64,000 nt of DNA, taken from assembly GCA_028023455.1 (NCBI GenBank), contig JAQFVV010000157.1, forward strand, positions 1,734,001 to 1,798,000, written 5' to 3'. Below the pieces are notes generated by a model that searched no databases, was not told the origin of the DNA, and saw nothing but the letters and a program-made list of their open reading frames with translations. This DNA comes from Epiperipatus broadwayi. Lineage: Eukaryota > Onychophora > Udeonychophora > Euonychophora > Peripatidae. Shown piece by piece: positions 13,701-25,700 of this stretch. Position numbers and translations under genes: made by a program. The stretch's first letter is position 1. Each line of letters opens with the position of its first letter.

Positions 13701-16700
13701 CAAGTCAGTGTCACCTTCTAGTTATCATATAAAAGACATTCTGCCTATTCTAATATTTTTAGCACATTATATAGGAGAGTAGTTTATGATATTTTTTCAT
13801 ATAAATTATGATTTAGAAGCTGCTAGTATAGATGTTAATAATTTGGCATAAGAAAAATATAAAATAAAATAAAAAGACAAGGAGAGAAAAAGAGACAAGA
13901 AAAGAAAAAAAAAATACAAGACCTCCTTATTGTCATCTATCAGCATTTTCACTGCTACCAATTTACTACTGAATGAAAATCCTCCTAAGTTTAGTTAAGT
14001 TTCTTTTATTAAAACATCATATGGTTATTTTTTCTTTATGTGTACTTAAACAGTAGCAAAATTTTTCCTACAATAATGCCACCTAGTGCAAGCTGTAGTA
14101 ATCAGTAGATGCTAAAAGATTGTTTATTACAATTTCTAGCCAGTGCTTTCCTATTCAATATTTCCAGATTAGTTTCTAGCTTACAGTTTTTATCAGTGAG
14201 GAGTGTTGGATCTGGGAGCTGTGCACCTGAATTTTTGAACTTAAGACACTTTTCCAACACTCACCTTTTACCTTTTTAGTTAACTCTAAAGTTATTACCC
14301 TAAATTAAAACCACAATAATGTTTACAATCCAAACCAATGTGCCTGTATAATCATACAGATTTTGATTTAGTTTAGTTTTCATATATTTTGTTATTGTTT
14401 TTACAGCTTGTGTAGACATAAAGAAAAAGTGATCATGCGATGTTTTAATGATTTAGTACCAATTCTAACCAAATTATAAAAGTGGCCATGGTTATTAAAA
14501 AACCGAAATGCCAAAATATATGAATATTGAACTGGATTCAGATCTGTAACAATATATAGGCAAATTAGCTTGGATTGAAACATGTTTTAGTTTGGGTTGA
14601 TAGCTTTATAGTTATAATATATAATAAACCACATTCCACTCTTATATATTATATATTAGAAAAGCAAAAATAGAGAAGGAAAGAGGAAGAGAAACTATTG
14701 AAGCTTTATAGTTAATCAAAAAGGTAAAAGATCCAGATTCAAAGCTCCTTACTGATGAGAGCCATAAGCTATAAACTAGTCTGAGAATATTGGAGGGAAA
14801 GCATTGGGGGATTATGGTTTACTAGGTAGTACTATTATGGAGGGGGGGGGACTGCTACTATAAGTTTTTTTCTATCTAACTTCTCTAATCTTTGTAATAA
14901 ACTTCTTATTCATATAGCAGATTGTGTTTTATTGTTATTTGCAATCATCTGGGATCTACTTTAAGACATATTTGTTTATTTATTGTCATTTTTTATGACA
15001 GCATTCACCCCCATTCTATTTTAATCTACTAATTTTTTTCAATGATAACTGTTTATTCTCTTGCCCATGTTTTTGAGATCCTTCTGATAAAAATTTACAA
15101 AAGAAATTAATAGGTAATATTGATTATTTTAGAGTAAAAGCATTTTGAACCTTTTCAGCCATTGAAAATTTGACTGTAGTTGCTTATATTTATAAAATAT
15201 GCAATAGAACATTGACATTGATAAACTTGCAGAAAATCGATTTAGGAATATAACCACATAAAAAATAAAATTGTGAATAAACACTTAAGTTCGCATAATA
15301 TTGATATGAATTTAAATAATAAGCAAAAATTTAGTTTTTATTCAAATTATCAAAATAAGTATTTAAAATAAATTATTCCATGATATTACATTTAGAAAAT
15401 GTAAACTGAAGTAATGTCATCTTTTTAAAAACAATTCTGAATATTGGAAATATAAATAATGTAAGATCTTAATAGTTTTTTTTTTTTTTTGAGAAAATGA
15501 AATTGGCTAAGTATAATTAATGAAGCTAGATGTAATTTTTTTAAAAAAAAATTGGTCATTTGATAAAATTATTTAAATAGTAATACACTCCCTCCCCTCC
15601 ATTGGTGTTTAATTATCTAATCTAAAAATTAAAAAGTGACTGTAACTATCATAAAGCATAAGTAAAAGAAAATGTGTAAATTGCAAAGTAATGCACTTAA
15701 TTATATTCTTAAAAAAGGGATAAATTATAAAGAATCATTACGATTTAACTGCTGTTATAATCATATCTTACAAAAATTTTAGCTATTGGTTGGATAACTC
15801 ATGCATTAGGAGAAAGGTAATCCACTTTATTAATCCAAAAACATCTATCGTAAACTGTAATAATCAATAAATAATAAAGCCAAGAAAATAAAAGTATTCT
15901 TGATTATTCATGTTTACAAAAGATGATTATATAATAGAAAGATTCATTGCTTTTAATGCAAATGTAGAAAGTAAGTCGTTAGTCATGTAATATTTTGGTT
16001 TAGTTATTCATAAGCTATGGATTTTGACAACTATTTTTATTCAAGATTGCTTTTTATTGATTATAATGAAGCTGAATGTGAGATACATGCATTTATGTGC
16101 TACACAATCTTAATCTGTCATCAGTGCTAAACATTTTCTCTACTTAAGATAGTATAAGGTAAAAACCCAAACCAATTCTCATAAACAATATAATATATTT
16201 GCTTTCAAAATAATTAATTTTTCAGTTAAAGTATTACATAATTATTACCCTTGACTTCTGAAATAGGAGCAGTAACTTACTCTTTTTACCTAATTTCAAA
16301 GCCATATATTATAAGCCTGAATAAGCACTTCCTACATTTTTATAAAAGTATAAGATAAGGACTATATATTGCCTCAAGAGATATGTCCTTCCTAGTTCAT
16401 TTTTACTGCTAAAATTGAAAGTTTCAGTAGATTATTGTAAATGCTCTAAAAGCTGGATTGAATTATGATTCAGCAACTTTTTATTGTTTGCGGAGAACTA
16501 ACAGTAAGATACCAGATAATTTTCAATGTTTATATTCTTTGCATTTGTGGATTTTAATATATTATCTTGGTACATTGTTATCTTCTCACTGTCCCGTTTA
16601 ATCACTAATACTTTTATGATATTTGAATTGTAAATTTACCTTTAATCAATAAATTATATACAATATGTTATTCTTTGTGCAGTTTAATGGTATATATGAC

Positions 16701-19700
16701 GTAGTTCTAAATATTGAAATACCACATTGTATTATGTTAATAATGTAATTAGAAGTATCAAACCACCAATAACAACTGATTGATTTTTGTTGTAATATTA
16801 TCTTTTCTAATAACTTCAATCTATCTTCTGGTAGAGAACTTAGAACAATTTTTAAGATAACTTTGGCTAAGTTTTGATCATACATCATTTTAACATCTAT
16901 ATTTATATGTAAAATTATTTTTTTAATAGGTAAATTGCATTTTTGATATATTAAATGGCCATTTGGAAGATATTTTATCTCATAATAATAGTCATATTTT
17001 AGTCAAGTTAACTGAAGCATGTTTATGTCATAAAACACAGCAACAGGATTTTATAAAGGTAATTTTTTTTCTTTTTTCTCAAAATTTTTATATTTAAATC
17101 AACAATATTTAACTTTATATTTTTATAGATATTGATTAGTTAAAGCATTTTTATTACATATGCATACATTTTGTCAATTATATATGTAATTTAAAATAAA
17201 ATTAAATAATATTCTGGATTGTTTATATACATTAGTTTGTTTCAATGATCAAAAAACTAAATTAACTATGAATTAGTTATTTTAAAAACTAAGAAAGATA
17301 TATATTAAGATGCTTTCAACTTCTCAAATTTATAAGTACAAATCAGTTTGTTCAGCTAAAATTTAATTTTGAATTAATTTATAATTTTTTTATTAAACTT
17401 GTAATAGTGATTGCGATATGATATATATATATCACATACAGACAAATAATTTTATAAATTGAGTTGTAAATAAAAAAAAAACTTTAAAATTTTCTTATCT
17501 TTTGTATACAATTATTTTATATATTTTAAAACAATGCTTAATATATAAAATCTTGTTTTAATCTTTTGATAGTAATCTAAAATTAAGCATTGTCTAGGCA
17601 AATCCTGTAGTTAAATCAATTAGTTTGGAATGTAAGACTTTATTAATAAAAAACTGGCTTATCTGAAATATTTTAATGTGAATCGAGAACATTCTAAGAA
17701 ATTTGTGTTGGAAAACAATGGACAGTAAGTCTTATAAAATTCCCCAAAATTTATTGTCATTCTTACTCTATTATTCATGATTCCGTCCAAGATGCTAGGA
17801 TCTTCCATTCTGCTCTACAAGCTGCACTCATCACCAATTTGCTCTCGGAAAGTAAGAATCTCTGCCAATAGTTTGTGACAATCAGCTTGCAATTATAAAA
17901 ATGAACATAAAATCATTCCTAGTAGTCTTCTCCAAAATGTGAGTGGCTAGGCATTTTATCAAGATGAACTTCGTTTCTAGCCTAACTTCATTTTCCTGCA
18001 TGTCTTAAATTCATAGAAAGCTAACCATCTTAAAATGCCAACTTCTATTCAACTAACCAGAAACGTGAAACAACTACAAAAATCGACACAAAGTACATAT
18101 TTCATCAAATCATTTACTAAAACCAAAAGCTTGGGACATAAATCGACTTAATGATAATATGAATTTTATTATATCTCCAATAAGCCAGGTGTGATTATAT
18201 TTGTCTTTAATTACATATGTGGACATTTTAGTACTAATGTTAATTTATTACCTTATTTTTATGTATAATTCATTCTATGAATGTGTTGTTGTTTTTTTTT
18301 ATTTTATTTTGTATTATGAATATTTATTGAAGTATAATATTTATTACATTTTAGAATACTTACCAAATGAATTCTCTTTTTTTTCTTTAAAATTTTGACA
18401 GGTAGTAATAAAATCTTTATTTTAGAATGGGTTTATTATTGTTGTAGAGTTATTCAATTCTTTCCCCTCCCTCTTTTTGAATATTTAAAATCTAAATGTT
18501 TTTTTTTTTTTAAAAAATGAAATGAAATGCATCTTCTGGCATTAAAATCCTAATAACATTTAAAATTATTTTTTTAAAATATCTTTTTAAAAAAAACCCC
18601 GTATAAACAGTTTCTCTTATATACATATGTAATAATTGAAATACAGGTTTATTATATACCTGTATCAATGTATGTAATATATAGGGTATATGTGCACAGA
18701 CCTTCACATGACTCTCCACTCTATCTCATAACACTGATACACTTGAACACATATATGTCGAAAAGATAAATAATCACCAATATACGTATTTCATGCTAAA
18801 CCAGCAATCATCAGTTGGTCCAGATTATCATCTCTACACATATATGCAATAAGTACTTTAATGGATATGTTTCAATCTTTTCCAGCCTTCAACTCTTCAA
18901 CTATCCATCCAATTGAAAATCTGATAATAGAGATTGGCTATTTTAATATATATCTGAGCACTTATTGCATATATGTGTAGAGATGATAGTCTAGACCAAC
19001 TGATGAGTACTGGTTTAGCATAAAATATGTATTTGGTGATTATTTATCTTTTTGACATATATGTGTTTAAGTGTATCAATGTTATGAGATAGAGTAGAGA
19101 GTGGTGGTGGGTCATGTGAAAGTTTGTGTGCTTATATACCCTATATATTATATACATATGAGTAAACTGTAGATTTGCTAAAGTATTTGATTCTTGTGCA
19201 TATGTTATTATAGTTTATAAATAAAAGTGTTGATCTCCTCATGTGTGTGGATTTAAAATCAATCTGTATAAAATCCACTTGTTATCTAGTTATCTGCAGA
19301 ACTGTTTTACTTTGCCTGGTTAGCCACATTTATATTATCTCCTGTAATCCATGTCATTTACTGTTTTAATCATAGTTTATTATTGCATGGGCTTGCTTTG
19401 GAACAGCTTTCTACCTTGTGGTTTTTATAATTATTGCTGTATATTGGCGAATTCTTAATAGCTTCTAGTCTATGATGTTTTGGCCAAGCTCCTATACTTT
19501 TAACCTGGGTTACCTAATGCTCAAAGTGCGATCTTCATTATTTTGCATGGACATGTTTAGAAATGATTTCCCATGCATTTCTTTTATTATCACTTATGGC
19601 CCCTATTCTTATTTTCAGTAGACTTGTCAGGTGTTTATGATCTTGACACACAAGTTTAAATAGTGTGCACATTTGTATAAGCTGATGGTTAAATAAATCA

Positions 19701-22700
19701 ATAAAGCTTTTAAATGCTAGATAGAATGTATTAATAAGTTATGGATTCCATTCTTGCTATTAAAAGGTGTGAATGTTGCCTTGACAGCAGTGAGAAATAT
19801 TGATTACTATATTTTACTGTGAATGTTTAAGTGGTTACTGGTTGGAACTTAATATATATATATATATATATATATTGTAAGAACTGTTACTAAGACTTTC
19901 AGTATTTTACAATTACATCAAGGGAGAGGGTCAATTAACTGTCAAGGTTTTCTTGTAAATCAAGGTACTCAATTAAACTATCCATTAAAGAAGTGTATTT
20001 CTTGATATTCTTTATTTTCTTTTATTGTCTTTAGTTGTGTATTAATAAACTTTGTTATTATTAGTTAAATTTGGCTTATGCTTGTTGTTGTTAGTCTATC
20101 AATTGTTTAGTTAGATAAGAATCACCTTGATCTAGCGGCAGTAATTTATTCTTATGTTGGAGAACAGCTAATCATCATTACGTAATGTCTGATTCCCCCA
20201 AATAAATCTTCTTGGCTCATAACAAGTTTGGTAACATCCTCAAATGATATTTGGGTTGGCTGTTTGGTACAATATATAATCAATAGACATAGAATGTAAA
20301 CATAAAATATTTCTTTTTTTTAGTTTGAATGGAAAAATTTTGTTTTACAGTTATAATTAATGTTTTGGTCAAATTTCATTGCCTATCGTCAGAATTAAAT
20401 GCATAAAAAAGTTACAAAGAAAAATTGGAAAATTATTTTTTAAAAAATTATATTGCTTTAAAGATTAATTTATTGATATGTTTGTGTGCTTAAATATTTG
20501 GATGCAAATATATTTGTATATTGATATTGAATTTTGAATTAAAAATGTATATATTTTGGGAGTTTTAATATATGTATTACTTTGAATTTAAACTGCACTT
20601 TTTATTCAAATTTTGAAAGTGTAAAATTAGGGTGCAGCTTAAATTCAAAGCGAATATTTTAACAATAAATTAGATAGCTTATTATTTTTCAATATCTATC
20701 ATTTTTATATATTTTTTTCCAACTTTAAAATCCTACTGCGGCTTAAATTCAAAGTAATATGTTATTATTGTTTAATGAAAGGTTTAAATTTGTTAATTGT
20801 TAGATGTAAGCTTTGAATTTATTTAATACACTTTTTATTACTCATTTTCAGTTTAATTTTCAATTATCATCCTTTCCTTGCAATTTTTTTTTTTTTTTGT
20901 AATTGATTCTGAAGATGACCAGTGAGATTTGACCAAAACATTAATTATTATTGTAATAGTGATACTAACGATTAAATGAATACTCTCACTTTTTCCAGAA
21001 ACAAGATATAGTATTTTAGAAAGAATGGAATGAATCCACCCATCCTTTCGACCCAAACATTTATGTATGGGCAAATTCATTTATAATTTATCTTTAAAGC
21101 ACATGTGCATTGGCTTAATCGCTAATATAACTATTACAGTATAAAAACATAGTACTATATAAAATAATATCTTATTATTATTGTAAAAATGGCAAACTAT
21201 AATTTTTTTTTTTATAAATGAAAGTAAATTTACAGCTTATATATGACTTTATATATATGTATGAAATAAAAGATTTTTGCTTTAAGACGTGATTGATAAA
21301 AGGACTGAAGATTTTTTTTTTTTCTCCATAATGCAAAAATTTAAAGTAACTTTGTTAATGATGTCTTTTACAGTTATGCTGTATTAGAAAGACCAAATTC
21401 TTTTAATACATTCCTTCAGAGAACTTATTAGTACATTCTATGTACAAGTTACTTTGAGAATCTAAAAAAATATTAAAACATTTGAACATATGTAACAAAA
21501 TCACACACAAAAAACATTTATTTCATTTATATGTGATAAAGATTTTAATATGAAGTTAATTAATAGTGGTTTTATGATTATCCATACCTTACAATATATT
21601 TTGAAAAATAACAATTGTGATTTTATTATATAACATGAGCTTCTGTTTTTAATATCTTTTGCATTCTTAAAGTAGACTCACTGAATTCTTTCTTATGCAG
21701 TGTAGTTCTAGAAGCTAATATTTGTAACAAAGCTACTTGGAATTTTTAACACCATTAAGATTATTGAGAAAAATATAAAAACTAAAGCTCATTTTATTTA
21801 AATCAACAGTTCCCAATCTTTTTGGGATAAAGTACAGGATGGTGTGCCAATAGTTGAAAAATTTTCAAATTTGTATATGATGGAATGTAATAGAACTTAA
21901 TACAGACTGTGTATTTGGATTTTTTTTATTTATGTAGGTGTCATAGCATTTCATAATAATATATATATATATTATAACGTTTTCCATTTTGCTAGGCCTC
22001 TACACGCTAATATAAACTGCACGTGAGTTGATCAAGTTATGTCGAAAAGAAGAAAGTTGTATTTCTATTTCTAAAAACATAACTATATTTCCTGATCAAT
22101 CTCGGCCTATTAATTGTTGAGAATTATGCTATTGACGAAATCAGCTTATAATTTATTTAATATGGGCGCCAGGACCTTTTATTCTAAAGAGTCCACTGAA
22201 ATAGTCAAATAATGTCTCGCAGATAAAAAAAGAAAAATACTTTTAAACTAATCGGTATTGCATTATACCGTAACGAGAATTATTTTTTTAAGATTATTAT
22301 TCCTGGGCTTATTCAAACATATTGGCAAAGGTAAATTACATTTTTAAATCTTATTAAATTAATAATAAATTTAATAATAAAAAATAATAACTATTATGAA
22401 TAACGTACAAATGAAAATTGATATTAGAAATATTTTTTTATTATAACAGATTAAAAATTTGTTTAAGTTAAAATGAGAATTCCTAATCAAGTAAATTAGA
22501 GAGAACACATATTAATTTAAACATGACGCAATCAATAAAATAAAATAATTAATTAAAAAATTCTGGTATAAACAAAAGTCTCTTGTACAGAAAAATGAAA
22601 GTCTCTATCGGGATTATTTTAAGACTTGTTTGCGAACACTTAATTTTGTCACAATCAGGAATAAGTAGTCTTAACTTACCGGTAAGTTTTAGTGAATTCA

Positions 22701-25700
22701 TGATGATTGTAGATAACTATGCATAGTTTTTCAGGGTTAAAATGAGCTCACAGCCATTGATTATAAATTGATCTTGGTGCTGGTTCCATAGGCTAGTCGC
22801 GTAAGCTTCTCTGGTGTCCATCGGTAACGATGTCAGCTAAAGCTCCGGTCTAATCCAAAACCAACCAAAAGAATATCAGGTAAACCAAGACGTTCCTCCA
22901 ACCGAACCCCTCCTTTTTATACTAGAGGTCCAGTTTTCAGACTTCTGCGCATGCTCTTATCATGGCGTTTTGTGTTTATAATCTTATACAGTCTTTATCA
23001 TTTTTCAATTACTAAGTTCTCATTTTTCATCAAGTTTTTTGGCCATCTTTAATTAGCTATACTTTTTCTTTTAGCTTATCTTTTTACTTGCTTTTGGAAT
23101 TCTTTTGTTCTCTTCAATTCTACTTTTATTTCTAATTACATTAAAAAAAATACGAAAGAATAATTTAACTTTCATTGTACGTTTTTTTTAAAAAAATAAA
23201 TTATACTAAAAAAAAAAATCTAAATTTACTTTTATTATTTTTAGCTTTTACCAAATGCCAATATATTTGCAACGTATATAAATAAACGTTACAATATATA
23301 TATATATAAATGTAAAACATAAAAGATTGCAACAAATTTAGTGAGAGGTATACTTTAAATATAATTATACAATGTAAAAATATAAAAAATTAAAGAAAAA
23401 AATTTGAACATATATCACAAAATAAAAATTATATGGTATAAAAATATAGAAAGTGAAAAAATATTTTGAAATATCACAAAATTGTAATTGATTAATACTC
23501 TTTGGGTAGTAACAAATTATTTTAATTAGTGTGAGGTTTGCACATGCTTATTTTTAACAAGATTAGAAATATCTGACTCAATTTTGCTCAGCTTAAGGTG
23601 AAGATCTTATGCAATATTGAACAGAATTCTATATTTGTATTTATATATTGAACTATTTCCATCATCTAATATAAGTATTGAATGGCTTTAGAAAATTTAA
23701 CTTTATTTAAATATTCCAAATACATTCAACTGTTAGTAATAGCTCACAAGTTAATATATGCTCAACGTTTCGAGAGATATTATTATTCTCTCCTCTTCTT
23801 CAAGTGTTGCTGGCCTGACCAGTGACAAGTACTAGCATGGGAATTGAACCTGGACCCTTAGATTCATGAAAATTGAATTTTAAGATAATGCTCTAACCTA
23901 CTGAGCCATCCTGCCAAAGACAACAGTCAGTAGAAATTTTTATCTATGAGGTTCCTCCTGATTTCTCACCTTTTCCTAAGAGCAAAGTTGATTAGTGATT
24001 TCCATATATTATTTATAGTCACACTAGTTTGGCCTATAGGATTTTTTGCCATTGTCATGTGAGCAGCTTCTTTAAATTTTCTTCTTTGTACCTTTTCTTC
24101 TCTATCCAATATATTTCTATTTTCCCAATTGAACATATGTTCATTGGCATGGTCTTCTATCTTAGACATTGTTTTCTCTCTTCTAATTATCAGTTTGGGT
24201 TCTACAAGCACTTTTCAATTTGATGACTGGTCTCACCAGTATACATTCTTCCACATTCACATGGTATTTCACAGTTTTTTCTTTTCATCATTTCAAGTTT
24301 AGGCTTTGTAGATGTTAAAATTCTTCGTAGTATGGTATGGCTCTGGAAAGCTGTTCTGATGTTATACTGATTGCAGATTTTCCATAATTTGTTTGCTATT
24401 TTTGGTATGTATGGGTACATTACAGTACCAATAATTATTTTTTTTTTTTTGATGGTTCTAGGTTTTCTTACTAACACCTGATGTTTTCATAAGAGTTTGT
24501 TCTATATAGATCTTTTCTTTTTTCGAATCGTTGGTTTCTGAATAACTTTTGCTCTGTTCTATAGTGATAATATAACTCCATGCTTTGTGTTTCTGGTGCG
24601 ATTGGATGTGTGGGCTAAGTATTTTACTGTATGTGTGGGTTTTTAGTAAACCAGTTTTGATTTTGCCATGAGGGAGTCTTGTCACAAGAACATCTAAGAA
24701 TGGCAATTTTTGTTTTTGTTCTGATTTTATTGTCAATTTAATTAAAGGGAATATATTGTTGATGTGTTTTCAGGAAGTTTGTAGTAGCGCTTCACCATGT
24801 GTCCATACAACAAATGTGTCATCTACATAGCGAAGCCAAATTTTAGGTGGATATGGAGTAGTTTTTATGGCTGGGGTTTCGAGTTCTTCCATGTAAATAT
24901 TGCTAATCAGGGGTGACAATGATGAGCCCATAGCCATTCTTTAATTTTGTTAGAATTCTGTGTTATATTGAAAACAGATTGTTTTTATACAGAATGTTAA
25001 TAATTCCATTATAATATCAATAAAAAGAGTTGTTCTAGTTTGTAATCTATTACCGTCATTTAATCTTTTCCTTACAATAGACAATCCTTCTTTATATGGT
25101 ACATTTGTAAATAAACTTTTTACATCAAAGCTTACCAGAAAGTCAGTTCTTTCAACTTTCATGTTCTTGATTAATTCTTCAAAGTAGCTAGAATTCCTGA
25201 CATCTATCATCTACAAAGCCTAAACTTGAAATGCTGAAAAGAAAAAACTGCATTTATGAAATACCATGTGAATGTGGAAGAATGTATATTGGTGAGACCA
25301 GTCATCCCATTGAAAAGCATTTGCAAGAGCACAAACTGATGATTAGAAAAGAGAAACAGAATGTATCTAAGATAGCAGACCATGTATGTGTCAATGAACA
25401 TATGTTTAATTGGGGAAATACAAAAATACTGGATATAGAAAAGGTGCAATAATGAAAATGTAAAAAAGTTGCTCACATGACAATGGCAAACAATCCCATA
25501 TCCGAATAACTACACATAATGTATGGAAACAGTAATCAACTTTTCTGTTAGGAAAAGTGGAGAAATCAGGAGGAACCTCATAGATAAATATATGAAATTT
25601 CTACTGACTATTGAACTTAGGCAGGATGGCTCAATTGGTTAGAGCATTACCTTAAAATTCAATACTCAAGAATCTAAGGATCCAGATATGATTCCCATGC

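Larger units (their letters stand above)
14000..14840. mobile_element. Hammerhead retroelement, head-to-head pair (family 1, old)
   Basis: Two diverged copies of the unit also found at 53.57-54.41 kb point outward. The left, minus copy starts with ATGCCACCTAGTGCAAGC and carries a hammerhead at 14161-14202. The right, plus copy contains GTGATCATGCGATGTTT, a CTGGATTCAGATCTG block and a hammerhead at 14746-14787. The same blocks occur in the same order in both loci, so the paired architecture is ancestral or recurrent. Confidence 0.75.
18671..19160. mobile_element. Hammerhead inverted-pair element (family 3)
   Basis: Arms of about 190-200 bp (about 18671-18859 and 18955-19160) are reverse complements with scattered differences, with ends TATATAGGGTATA and TATACCCTATATA. 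Each arm holds a hammerhead motif, pointing outward. The spacer is about 95 bp. No ORF. Confidence 0.8.

Noticed and set aside
25207-25476. 89-codon minus-strand frame
   Set aside because: Antisense of the plus-copy PLE endonuclease; the plus strand carries the GIY-YIG motif.
11894-25700. Functional tRNA genes at 11.9, 23.9 and 25.6 kb
   Set aside because: Only the D-arm and sometimes the T-arm boxes are tRNA-like; acceptor and anticodon stems do not form, and the blocks are parts of PLE tails.
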